64,000 nt of DNA from Burkholderia pyrrocinia (GTDB lineage: Bacteria > Pseudomonadota > Gammaproteobacteria > Burkholderiales > Burkholderiaceae). The notes below the pieces were generated by a model, which searched no databases, was not told the origin of the DNA, and saw only the letters and a list, made by a program, of their open reading frames with translations. The stretch's first letter is position 1, and every line of letters starts with the position of its first letter. Made by a program: the position numbers and the translations under genes. The stretch is from the NCBI RefSeq assembly GCF_018417535.1, contig NZ_CP070978.1:248001-312000 (forward strand), in the 5' to 3' direction. Shown here piece by piece: positions 32,471 through 40,945 of the stretch.

Positions 32471-35065
32471 ATGTCTTCCCGCCACCCTGGGTCGCCGGGC
32501 CGTGCCGCGGCGGCGATCGCCCGTGTCTCGGCGCTGGTTCGCAACGAGCGCGTGCTGTCGCCGCTGCTCGCGTTCGGCATCGGCCTGCTGCTGATCGTGG
32601 TTTTCCAGCACCTGTCGGAATCCGTCGACTACCGGTCGGTGATCCGCCAGTTGCGCCACATGTCCGCCGGCGAGTGGGGCGCGTCGCTGGCCGCGACGGC
32701 GCTCAGCTATCTCGCGCTCGTCGCCCGCGACGCGGTCGGCCTGCGCTATGTCGCCGCGAAGGTGCCGCGCGCCGCGCTGTGGATCGGCGCGATCGCCGGA
32801 TCCGCGCTCGGCAACGCGACCGGCTTCGGCGCGCTGACGGGCGGTGCGGTCCGCGCGCGTGTGTACGGCGTGTCGGGCGTCACGCCCGCGCAGATCGGCC
32901 GGATGACGGTGTTCACGAGCGGCACGCTGGCGCTCGCGATGGTGCTGATGACGGCGGTCGGCATGGTCTGCGTGCCGGAGGCGCTCGCCGCGATGCTGCA
33001 CGTCGCGCCCGGCGTGCTCACGTGGAGCGGCGCGGCGCTGCTCGTGGTGCTGGCCGCGATGGTCGTAATGTGCGGCAACACCGCGCGCCCGGTCGTCACG
33101 CGCTTCAAATGGCTGTCGTTCGACGTGCCGGCGCGGCGCGATCTCGTCGCGCAGGTCGTCTACGCGGTGCTCGACGTCGTCGCAGCGGGCCTGACGTTGT
33201 GGGTATTGCTGCCGGCCGCGCCGGTCGGCTTCCCGACCTTCATCACCGTCTACGCGGCCGCGCTGCTGCTCGGGATGATCGGCCATACGCCGGGCGGGAT
33301 CGGCGTGTTCGAAGCCGCGATGGTCTTCACGCTCGGCCGCGAAGTGCCGGCACACGCGATGGTTGCCGCGCTGATCGCCTATCGCGCGATCTATTTCGGC
33401 GTGCCGCTCGTGCTGTCGGCCGGCCTGCTGGCCGGTTTCGAGGGCCGTGCGCTGCGGCGCCGGCTCGTGACGCGGCAGGCCGTGCGCGTGTCGCAGCTCG
33501 CACCGGTGTTCCTGAGCCTCGTGACGTTCGCGGTCGGCAGCATGCTGGTGATCTCGAGCGCGACGCCCGCGTTCTGGCACCGGATCGCGATCCTGCGCCA
33601 CCTCGTGCCGCTGTGGGTGCTCGAAGGCTCGCAGGTGATCTGCAGCGTGCTCGGCGTCGCGCTGCTGTTCGTCGCGCGCGGGCTGCTGCGGCGCCTCGAC
33701 GGCGCATGGTGGATGACCTTCGCCTTGACGCTCGCGAGCCTCGCGCTGTCGCTCGCCAAGGGCCTCGCGTTCGTCGAGGCCGGCGTGCTCGGCACGCTGC
33801 TCGTGCTGCTGCTCGTCAGCCGCCGCCGCTTCAACCGCCATTCGTCGCTGCTCGCCGAGCGCTTCACGGTGAGCTGGTTCGTGTCGGTGACGATGGTGCT
33901 GATGCTGGCGGTGTGGGTGCTGTTCTTCGCGTTCCGCGACGTGCCGTACACGCGCGAGCTGTGGTCGCATTTCTCGTTCGACGCGCGCGCACCGCGTGCG
34001 CTGCGCGCGACGCTCGCGGCCGGCGTGTTCGTCGCGATGTTCGCGCTGTGGCAACTGCTGCGCCCGGCGCCCGGCCGTTTCGTGAAACCCGCGCCGCAGG
34101 ACCTGTTCGACGCCGAACGGATCATCCGCGCGCAGGAGTGCAGCGATGCGGGCCTCGCGCTGATGGGCGACAAGTCGTTCCTGTTCTCGGAATCGCGCCA
34201 GGCGTTCCTGATGTACGCGAAGTACGGCCGCACGTGGGCGGCGCTGCACGACCCGGTCGGGCCGCGCGAAGAATGGCCTGCGCTGATCGGCAAGTTCATT
34301 GCGCTCGCGCACGCGCACAGCGGCCGCGCGGCGTTCTACCAGGTGCGCGCGAACGCGCTGCCGCTGTATCTCGATGCGGGGCTCACGCTGATGAAGCTCG
34401 GCGAGGAAGCGCATATCGCGCTCGACCAGTTCGACCTGAAGGGCTCGCACCGCTCGCATCTGCGCTACGCGCTGCGCCGCGGCGACAAGGACGCGCTGAC
34501 GGTCGAGGTGATCGCGCCGTGCGACGTGCCGGTCGCGCTGCCGGCGCTGCGCGACATCTCCGACGGCTGGCTCGACAGCCGCGATGCACGCGAGAAGAGC
34601 TTCTCGGTTGCCGCGTTCCACGACGGCTATCTGGCGACGCAATCGGTGATGCTCGTGCGGCAGGCCGACAAGCCGATCGCGTTTGTCACGTTCATGACGA
34701 CCGACCTCAACACCGAGGCGACGGTCGGCGTGATGCGCCATCTGCCGGACGCATCGCCGTACGCGATGGAGTATCTGTTTACGCAGCTCGCGCTGCATCT
34801 GAAGGAAGCGGGCTTCCGCAAGCTGAGCCTGGGCATCGCGCCGTTCTCGGGGATGGGGGCGGCGAAGATGCCGTCGCCGTGGCACCGGCTCGGCCTGATG
34901 GTCTGGCGCTTCGGCGGCCGCTTCTACAACTTCCGCGGCTTGCGCGCTTTCAAGAGCAAGTTCGAACCGCACTGGGAGCCGCGTTACCTCGCGGCCTCGG
35001 GCTCGGTCGGCGTGTTCGTCACGCTTGCGGATCTGTCATTGCTGGCTGGAGGTCGGCGTTCATGA
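32471..35065 (+). CDS. mprF: Bifunctional lysylphosphatidylglycerol synthetase/flippase
   Basis: 864-residue membrane protein. The N-terminal half is a multi-helix flippase domain (about 14 hydrophobic segments, including TGGAVRARVYGVSG and GMIGHTPGGIGVFEAAM). The C-terminal 330 residues are the soluble DUF2156 synthase (LHDPVGPREEWPALI, YFGRFRNLG-like GGRFYNFRGLRAFKSKF). It transfers lysine from lysyl-tRNA to phosphatidylglycerol and moves the product to the outer leaflet, lowering surface negative charge and cationic-peptide sensitivity. The stop overlaps the start of the acvB gene by four bases (ATGA), indicating translational coupling. Confidence 0.93.
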   Translation: MSSRHPGSPGRAAAAIARVSALVRNERVLSPLLAFGIGLLLIVVFQHLSESVDYRSVIRQLRHMSAGEWGASLAATALSYLALVARDAVGLRYVAAKVPRAALWIGAIAGSALGNATGFGALTGGAVRARVYGVSGVTPAQIGRMTVFTSGTLALAMVLMTAVGMVCVPEALAAMLHVAPGVLTWSGAALLVVLAAMVVMCGNTARPVVTRFKWLSFDVPARRDLVAQVVYAVLDVVAAGLTLWVLLPAAPVGFPTFITVYAAALLLGMIGHTPGGIGVFEAAMVFTLGREVPAHAMVAALIAYRAIYFGVPLVLSAGLLAGFEGRALRRRLVTRQAVRVSQLAPVFLSLVTFAVGSMLVISSATPAFWHRIAILRHLVPLWVLEGSQVICSVLGVALLFVARGLLRRLDGAWWMTFALTLASLALSLAKGLAFVEAGVLGTLLVLLLVSRRRFNRHSSLLAERFTVSWFVSVTMVLMLAVWVLFFAFRDVPYTRELWSHFSFDARAPRALRATLAAGVFVAMFALWQLLRPAPGRFVKPAPQDLFDAERIIRAQECSDAGLALMGDKSFLFSESRQAFLMYAKYGRTWAALHDPVGPREEWPALIGKFIALAHAHSGRAAFYQVRANALPLYLDAGLTLMKLGEEAHIALDQFDLKGSHRSHLRYALRRGDKDALTVEVIAPCDVPVALPALRDISDGWLDSRDAREKSFSVAAFHDGYLATQSVMLVRQADKPIAFVTFMTTDLNTEATVGVMRHLPDASPYAMEYLFTQLALHLKEAGFRKLSLGIAPFSGMGAAKMPSPWHRLGLMVWRFGGRFYNFRGLRAFKSKFEPHWEPRYLAASGSVGVFVTLADLSLLAGGRRS

Positions 35066-36345
35066 TGTCGAAGAAGGGAATCGCGCGGGCGGCAGCCGCC
35101 TGCGCGGGAATGATGCTGGCCGGCGCCGCGTGCGCCACCCAGCCGGCCGCGGTGAAGGCCGAAACCGTGTCGGGCGGCCGCTACGGGCCCGTTACCGTGA
35201 CCAAACCGGGCGGGCCGCTGCGCGGCTTCGTCGTGCTGTTCTCGCGTGAGGCCGGCTGGAATGCCGCCGATCAGCAGGCCGCCGATGCGCTCGCGAAGGC
35301 CGGTGCGATGACGGTCGGCGTCGATTCCGAGCGCTACGCGATGAATCTCGCCGCGAAGCAGGAGACCTGCCACCACCTCGACGGCGACGCCGAGGCGGTC
35401 AGCCACCAGCTCGAACGCCTCGCGCAGTCGTCGCGCTATTTCACGCCGATCGTCGCGGGCGTGGGTCAGGGCGGTGCGATCGCGAAGCAGATCCTGTCGA
35501 TGGCGCCGGAGAACACGATCGCCGGCGTCGTGTCGGTCGCTCCGGTCGCGAAGCTCGATCCGCGCTTCAAGCCGTGCCCGCCCGATCCGACGATCGTGCG
35601 CCGCGCGATGCCGGGCTTCGTCGAAACGGCTGCCGCGGGCGACACCACGAAGCTCGTGTCGCTCGTCGCGTCGCACCTGCGCGACAGCAGTAGCAGCGGC
35701 GACGAACTCGACGTGTCGGACCTGCCGCTCGTCGAGCTGCCGGCCAAGGGCGGCAGCGACCGGCTCGCGATCGTGATCTCGGGCGACGGCGGCTGGCGCG
35801 ATCTCGACAAGACGATCGCCGAGGCGCTGCAGCGCGACGGCGTGTCGGTAGTTGGTATCGACAGCCTGCGCTATTTCTGGAGCGAGAAACCGCCCGCACA
35901 GGTGAGCCGCGATCTCGCGCGCGTGATGCGCACGTACATGGCGCGCTGGCATGCGAACCGCGTCGCGCTGGTCGGTTACTCGTTCGGCGCCGACGTGATG
36001 CCGTTCGCGTACAACCGGCTGCCGGCCGACCTGCGCGACAAGGTTGCGGTGATGTCGCTGCTCGGCTTCGCGCCTTCCGCCGATTTCCAGATCCGCGTGA
36101 CGGGCTGGCTCGGCATGCCCGCGAGCGACAAGGCGCTGAAGGTCGCGCCGGAACTGGCGAAGGTGCCGCCGCAGCTCGTACAGTGCTTCTATGGCGCGGA
36201 AGAGAAGGACACGATGTGCCCGGCGCTCGTGAACACGGGCGCCGACGTGATCAAGACGCAGGGCGATCACCACTTCGGCCGCGACTACATCGCGCTCGAG
36301 AAGAAGATCCTCGGCGCGTTCGGCAAGCCGGTGGCGGCGCGCTGA
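35062..36345 (+). CDS. acvB: AcvB/VirJ family protein
   Basis: 427-residue exported protein with a Sec-type signal (residues 5-25). The N-terminal half is an alpha/beta-like domain (PLRGFVVLFSREAGW) and the C-terminal half is the VirJ alpha/beta-hydrolase-like domain (SDRLAIVISGDGGWRDLDKTIAEAL; nucleophile elbow GYSFG; terminal GDHHFGRDY). AcvB of Agrobacterium hydrolyses lysyl-phosphatidylglycerol in the periplasm, and the coupling to mprF here supports that role: synthesis and removal of the same lipid from one transcript. An ATG one codon later is equally possible. Confidence 0.9.
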   Translation: MMSKKGIARAAAACAGMMLAGAACATQPAAVKAETVSGGRYGPVTVTKPGGPLRGFVVLFSREAGWNAADQQAADALAKAGAMTVGVDSERYAMNLAAKQETCHHLDGDAEAVSHQLERLAQSSRYFTPIVAGVGQGGAIAKQILSMAPENTIAGVVSVAPVAKLDPRFKPCPPDPTIVRRAMPGFVETAAAGDTTKLVSLVASHLRDSSSSGDELDVSDLPLVELPAKGGSDRLAIVISGDGGWRDLDKTIAEALQRDGVSVVGIDSLRYFWSEKPPAQVSRDLARVMRTYMARWHANRVALVGYSFGADVMPFAYNRLPADLRDKVAVMSLLGFAPSADFQIRVTGWLGMPASDKALKVAPELAKVPPQLVQCFYGAEEKDTMCPALVNTGADVIKTQGDHHFGRDYIALEKKILGAFGKPVAAR

Positions 36346-36399
36346 ACGCCGGCGCCCGCTTCGCGGCGGGCGTCGGCCGGTTTGCTTCCGGTTCATCGT

Positions 36400-36431
36400 A
36401 CGGGCGGCCATCGTGCCGCCCGTTTCATTTT
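36400..36431. terminator. Terminator between convergent acvB and DUF934 genes
   Basis: ACGGGCGGC (36400-36408) pairs with GCCGCCCGT (36415-36423) around a six-base loop and is followed by TTCATTTT on the plus strand. A second GC-rich hairpin (36348-36359 with 36366-36377) precedes it. The stop codon of the minus-strand DUF934 gene lies in the T-rich tail, so the stem can serve both directions. Confidence 0.75.
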
Positions 36432-36874
36432 GCGGCGTGCACCGCCGTGTCCTGCGCCGGCGTTGTCGTTGTCGTTCTCGCATCGCGCTGATAGAAGCCC
36501 GGAAACCGGTCGAGCTGCCGCCGTGCGGCCGCGATGTCCGTGTCGTCGCCGAGCACCGCGCTCGAAAACCCCGTGCGCTCCATCAGCAGCAACTGGTCGA
36601 TCAATACGTCGCCGGTCGCGCGCAAGTCGCCGGCGAAGCCGAAGCGCTTGCGCAGCAGGTAGGCCTGGCTGTACGCGCGGCCGTCGGTGAACGACGGGAA
36701 CCGCAGGTCGATGCGCACAGCCTGCGCGATTCGCGCGGCGAGCGGCGGCAGTTCCTCGTCGTTGCCGATCGTCAGCGTCGCATCGTCGTGCTGCTGCGTG
36801 TCGCAGGCGTGTTCGGCCGGCGTCAGCAGCCGGATGCGTGCGTTCATGCTGTCGTTGTCGCTGGCTTGCTTCAT
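36425..36874 (-). CDS. DUF934 domain-containing protein (CysX/sulfite-reductase partner)
   Basis: 149-residue cytoplasmic protein with the DUF934 core: IDLRFPSFTDGRAYSQAYLLRKRFGFAGDLRATGDVLIDQLLLMERTGF. The family is nearly always encoded directly after a CysI-type siroheme reductase and is thought to assist sulfite reduction, possibly as electron-transfer partner. Here its ATG overlaps the cysI stop by four bases and has GGAG upstream, so it is translationally coupled. The low-complexity tail TTTTTPAQDTAVHAAK is unusual and probably disordered. Confidence 0.88.
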   Translation of the reverse strand: MKQASDNDSMNARIRLLTPAEHACDTQQHDDATLTIGNDEELPPLAARIAQAVRIDLRFPSFTDGRAYSQAYLLRKRFGFAGDLRATGDVLIDQLLLMERTGFSSAVLGDDTDIAAARRQLDRFPGFYQRDARTTTTTPAQDTAVHAAK

Positions 36875-38655
36875 GCGTGCTCCGCCTGGTGGCGTGCGTC
36901 GTTTGCGGCGGCCTTGAAGGGATCCGCGCCGATGCGGCGCACCGTGTCGATGAATCGTTCGCTGCGGCCGTTCGCATCGATCCGCGCATCGAGGTATGCG
37001 TTGACGATCGCGTCGACGACATCGACGATCTCGTCCGCCGAGAACGACGGGCCGATCACCTTGCCCGGCCGCGCGGGGCCGCTCGCGGTCGAGCCGTCCG
37101 ACCCGCCGAGCGTCACCTGGTACCACTCCGCGCCGTCCTTGTCGACGCCGAGGATGCCGAGGTGGCCGCTGTGATGGTGGCCGCACGAGTTGATGCAGCC
37201 GCTGATGTGCAGGTCGATGTCGCCGACGTCGTGCAGCAGGTCGAGATCCTGGAAGCGCTCGGCGATCGCGTCGGCGATCGGGATCGAGCGCGCGTTCGCG
37301 AGTGCGCAGAAGTCGCCGCCCGGACACGCGATCATGTCGGTCAGCAGCCCGACGTTCGCGCTGGCGAGACCGATCGCGCGCGTGTTCTCCCACAGCAGGA
37401 ACAGGTCGTCGACGTGCACCCACGGCAGCACGACGTTCTGCGTGTGCGTGACGCGCGCCTCGCCGGCCGAGAAGCGGTCGGCGAGATCGGCGAGCGCGTC
37501 GAGCTGGTCCGGCGACGCGTCGCCGGGCGCCTGCAGGCGGCGCTTGAACGACAGCGTGACGATGCGCAGCGCCGGGTCGCGGTGCGAGGCGACATTGCGT
37601 GCGAGCCAGCGTGCGAACGCCGGATGGCGGCTTGCCTGCGCGGACGCGCGTGCATTCGCGTCGTGCAGGTCGAGCGTGCGCGGCTTGAGCCGCGGCGGGA
37701 CGAACGATGCGGCGATGCGATCGAACTCGGCCTGCGGGATCGTGTGCGGGCCGCCATCATGGTCGACGATCTGGCGGAACTCTTCCTCGACGTCGTCGAT
37801 GTAGCGTTGCCCCTCGGTCTTGACGAGGATCTTGATCCGCGCCTTGTACTTGTTGTCGCGCCGCCCGTAGCGGTTGTATACGCGGACGATCGCCTCGATG
37901 TAGTTCATCACGTGCCGCCACGGCAGGAACGCGCGCAGCAGCGTTGCGATCATCGGCGTGCGGCCCATCCCGCCGCCGACGCTCACGCGAAAGCCGAGCT
38001 CGCCCGCATCGTCGCGCACGAGCTTCAGCCCGACGTCGTGCCAGTCGGTTGCCGCGCGGTCTTCGGCGGCACCGGTGATCGCGATCTTGAACTTGCGCGG
38101 CAGGAACGCGAACTCGGGATGCAGCGTCGTCCACTGGCGCATCACTTCGGCGAACGGGCGCGGATCGGCGATCTCGTCCGGCGCGACGCCCGCGCGCTCG
38201 TCGCACGAGATATTGCGGATGCAGTTGCCGCTCGTCTGGATGCCGTGCATGTCGACGGTCGCGAGCAGGTCCATCACATCGGCCGCCTTCGCAAGCGGAA
38301 TCCAGTTGAACTGCACGTTGGTGCGCGTCGTGAAGTGCGCGCTGCGAGTCGGCAGGCGCAGCGTGCCGAGCAGCGCCTGCGCGTCGCTCGCGGCGCGGTA
38401 GGTGGCGTCGTCGGGCACGTCGTAGTCGCGCGCGATCCGCGCGAGCACGCGAAGCTGCGCGCTCGACAGCTCGCCGTACGGCACGGCGACGCGCAGCATC
38501 GGCGCGTGGCGTTGCACATACCAGCCGTTCTGCAGGCGCAGCGGCCGGAACGCGTCCTCGCTCAGCGTGCCGTGCTGCCAGCGTTCGAGCTGGTCGCGAA
38601 ACTGGGCGGCGCGGCTGTGCACGAGCGCCCGGTCGAAATCGGTATATCGATACAT
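36871..38655 (-). CDS. cysI: Sulfite/nitrite reductase hemoprotein (CysI-type)
   Basis: 594-residue siroheme [4Fe-4S] reductase. Ferredoxin-like half domains surround the siroheme pocket; the cluster ligands are Cys444 and Cys449 (ACPGGDFC) and Cys487 and Cys491 (GCINSCGHHHSG). The N-terminal RLQNGWYVQRHAPMLRVAVPYGEL and TTRTNVQFNW blocks are typical of plant-type/CysI assimilatory sulfite reductases of beta-proteobacteria that lack a CysJ. It reduces sulfite to sulfide for cysteine synthesis. Other genes of sulfate activation are not nearby, so this may be a second, specialised copy. No strong ribosome binding site is visible at the ATG at 38655. Confidence 0.9.
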   Translation of the reverse strand: MYRYTDFDRALVHSRAAQFRDQLERWQHGTLSEDAFRPLRLQNGWYVQRHAPMLRVAVPYGELSSAQLRVLARIARDYDVPDDATYRAASDAQALLGTLRLPTRSAHFTTRTNVQFNWIPLAKAADVMDLLATVDMHGIQTSGNCIRNISCDERAGVAPDEIADPRPFAEVMRQWTTLHPEFAFLPRKFKIAITGAAEDRAATDWHDVGLKLVRDDAGELGFRVSVGGGMGRTPMIATLLRAFLPWRHVMNYIEAIVRVYNRYGRRDNKYKARIKILVKTEGQRYIDDVEEEFRQIVDHDGGPHTIPQAEFDRIAASFVPPRLKPRTLDLHDANARASAQASRHPAFARWLARNVASHRDPALRIVTLSFKRRLQAPGDASPDQLDALADLADRFSAGEARVTHTQNVVLPWVHVDDLFLLWENTRAIGLASANVGLLTDMIACPGGDFCALANARSIPIADAIAERFQDLDLLHDVGDIDLHISGCINSCGHHHSGHLGILGVDKDGAEWYQVTLGGSDGSTASGPARPGKVIGPSFSADEIVDVVDAIVNAYLDARIDANGRSERFIDTVRRIGADPFKAAANDARHQAEHA

Positions 38656-38860
38656 GACGTGATACGCGAGAGGAGCCGTGACGCGTCATGCGCACGGCTC
38701 GGAGGGACGTTGCGACGGATGTCGGGCAACGGAAGACAGCGTAGGGAACGCGGTGCGGCGGGACAAGCAGCAGATCGGGACGAAAAGGGCGCAGCAGATG
38801 GCGGACGCGGCGCCGGCGCGGGCCGGGCATCCGTGCATGCCCGTGGCCGGTTGATGTGTC

Positions 38861-39256
38861 TTAGGCGTCGGCGTCGACCACGAGCGCCGGATCGAGCGCG
38901 CGGATGCGCTGGTCGATGAAGTAGCCGCCACCTTCCTGATAACGCAGGAACAGGCGGCCGCACGCGCGGCAGCGGCTGACGTTGCAGCGGTTGTACGGGA
39001 AATGACGCAGCGCGATCGGCGCATCGTCCGACGCGTAGCGCGTACCCGCCGGATGATATTCCGCATAGGTCGGCTCCGCATCGCCGGGCGGCGCGAGCGT
39101 GGCGACTTCGGTCAGTTGCGCGTCCTGCAGCGACAGCGGCAGGCTCGTCCATCCGGCGAGCGAGGTCTTCGTGCACGTGCAAGGCTGCGTGACGTGCGCT
39201 GCTTCGGCCGTCAGTTTCAACAGCGCGTCGTGATCGAGGTAGGGCAGTTGGCTCAT
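38861..39256 (-). CDS. Small zinc-ribbon-like protein of unknown function
   Basis: 131-residue soluble protein. A CTCTK motif lies near residue 27 and a C-terminal NRCNVSRCRACGRLFLRYQEGGGYF block with a CxxC pair looks like a zinc ribbon; the end, RIRALDPALVVD, is acidic. I do not recognise the domain. It lies 205 bp upstream of cysI on the same strand, so it might be part of the same regulon, but there is no direct evidence. The frame is open 36 codons upstream, but MSQLPYLDHDALL looks like the natural start. Confidence 0.7.
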   Translation of the reverse strand: MSQLPYLDHDALLKLTAEAAHVTQPCTCTKTSLAGWTSLPLSLQDAQLTEVATLAPPGDAEPTYAEYHPAGTRYASDDAPIALRHFPYNRCNVSRCRACGRLFLRYQEGGGYFIDQRIRALDPALVVDADA

Positions 39257-39374
39257 GCGAAATCTTGAAAAAGGCGGCGAGACCGGCAATGTAACCCGTG
39301 CTCGGGTTGCCTGCATGGCCGCGGCCCGTGCGCCGGTAGCGAACATCGTGCGCTTCATGCGCATTGCGCGCGCT

Positions 39375-40808
39375 TCAACCGCCCTTGCGCACCGACGGCT
39401 GCGCGACCAGTTCGCCGAGCACGCGGATCGCGCGTTCGATGTCGCGGCTCCACGGATGGCCGAAGTTCACGCGCACGCAGCGCTCGAAGCCGTGCGTGGC
39501 CGAAAACAGCGGCCCCGGCGCGAAGCTGATCCCGCGCGCGATCGCCTCGCGATGCAGTTCCATCGCGTCGATCGCGTCGGGGAACGCGAGCCACAGGAAA
39601 TACCCGCCTTCGGGCCGCACCCACTCGACGCCGGGCGGCAGCCAGCGCCGCAGCGCGTCGTCCATCCGGTCGAGCTGCGCGTGCAGCGCGCCGCGCAGCT
39701 TGCGCAGATGGCGGTCGTAACCGCCGTGCTCGAGATAGTTCGCGATGCCGGCCTGCGCGGGAATGCTCGCCGACAGCGTCGTCATCAGCTTGAGCCGCTG
39801 CACCTTCTCCGCGAACCGGCCGGCAGCGGCCCAGCCGATCCGGTAGCCGGGCGCGAGCGTCTTCGAGAACGAACTGCAGTGCATCACGAGGCCGTGCTGG
39901 TCGAACGCGCGCGCGGGCAGCGGATAGTCGGGGCCGAAATGCAGTTCGCCGTAGACGTCGTCCTCGATCAGCGGCACTTCGCGCGCCGCGAGCATGTCGA
40001 CGAGCGCGCGCTTTTTTTCCGCGGACAGCGTGACGCCGGTCGGATTCTGGAAATTGGTCATGAACCAGCACGCGCGGATGTCGTGCCGGTCGAGCGCGGT
40101 TGCGAGCGCATCGAGATCGAGGCCCGTGCGCGGATCGACGGGAATCTCGACCGCGCGCAGGTCGAGCCGCTCGATCGCCTGCAGCGCCGCATAGAAGCCG
40201 GGCGCCTCGACGGCGACGACGTCGCCGGGCCGCGTGACGGCCATCAGGCACAGGTTCAGCGCTTCGAGCGCGCCGTTCGTGACGACGATCTCGTCGATGG
40301 GCTGCGACACGCCCGTCGCGAGATAGCGCCGCGCGATCTGCTGGCGCAGCGCCTCGTTGCCGGGCGGCAGGTCGACCACCGTGCTCCACGGGCTGACGAG
40401 CCGCGTGGCCTGCGCGAGCGACTTCGCGAGGCGCGGCAGCGGAAACAGTTGCGGCGCCGGGAACGCGGAACCGAGCGGCACGATGCCGGGCTGCGTGGCG
40501 GCATCGAGGACGGAGAACACGAGGTCGCTGATGTCGACCTTGCGCGATGCGCCGGCGCGGCTCGCGCGGCGCTTCGCGGCCGGGTTCGGCTCCGGCGTTG
40601 CGCCCGGCGCGACGTAGTAGCCCGAGCGTTCGCGCGCACGGATCAGCCCCCACTGTTCGAGCAGGTAGTACGCGCGAAACACCGTCGACTGGCTCACGCC
40701 GTGCTGCGCGATGATCTGCCGCAGCGACGGCAGGCGCGTGCCGACCGCGAGGTTGCCGTTGCGGATGTCGTCGGCGATCGTGTGGGCGAGGGTTTCGTAG
40801 CGTTTCAT
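39375..40808 (-). CDS. MocR-type GntR/aminotransferase regulator
   Basis: 477-residue fusion of a GntR winged helix (residues 8-70: RYETLAHTIADDIRNGNLAVGTRLPSLRQIIAQHGVSQSTV) with an aminotransferase-like domain. NFQNPTGVTLS is the PLP-ring contact loop, and the PLP lysine is in CSSFSKTLAPGYRIGW. It resembles YdcR/PdxR-like regulators and aminotransferases. Targets are unknown; the nearest same-strand gene is the zinc-ribbon protein 118 bp downstream. The ATG at 40808 directly begins the winged helix. Confidence 0.9.
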   Translation of the reverse strand: MKRYETLAHTIADDIRNGNLAVGTRLPSLRQIIAQHGVSQSTVFRAYYLLEQWGLIRARERSGYYVAPGATPEPNPAAKRRASRAGASRKVDISDLVFSVLDAATQPGIVPLGSAFPAPQLFPLPRLAKSLAQATRLVSPWSTVVDLPPGNEALRQQIARRYLATGVSQPIDEIVVTNGALEALNLCLMAVTRPGDVVAVEAPGFYAALQAIERLDLRAVEIPVDPRTGLDLDALATALDRHDIRACWFMTNFQNPTGVTLSAEKKRALVDMLAAREVPLIEDDVYGELHFGPDYPLPARAFDQHGLVMHCSSFSKTLAPGYRIGWAAAGRFAEKVQRLKLMTTLSASIPAQAGIANYLEHGGYDRHLRKLRGALHAQLDRMDDALRRWLPPGVEWVRPEGGYFLWLAFPDAIDAMELHREAIARGISFAPGPLFSATHGFERCVRVNFGHPWSRDIERAIRVLGELVAQPSVRKGG

Positions 40809-40945
40809 CGGCGTGGACGGGGCGCATCGTCACCGCGCGCGGGCCGGAGTGGCGCCGCGCCGGCGGGCGCGGGTCATTGTCCGATGCGCGGCCCGAAAAG
40901 GAAAGCGCGGGCGGCGCGGCGAAGGTGCCGCGCCGTCCCGATGCG

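Noticed and set aside
32447-34972. 841-codon minus-strand frame opposite mprF.
   Set aside because: Charged, repetitive composition and no start signals; mprF is unmistakable on the other strand.
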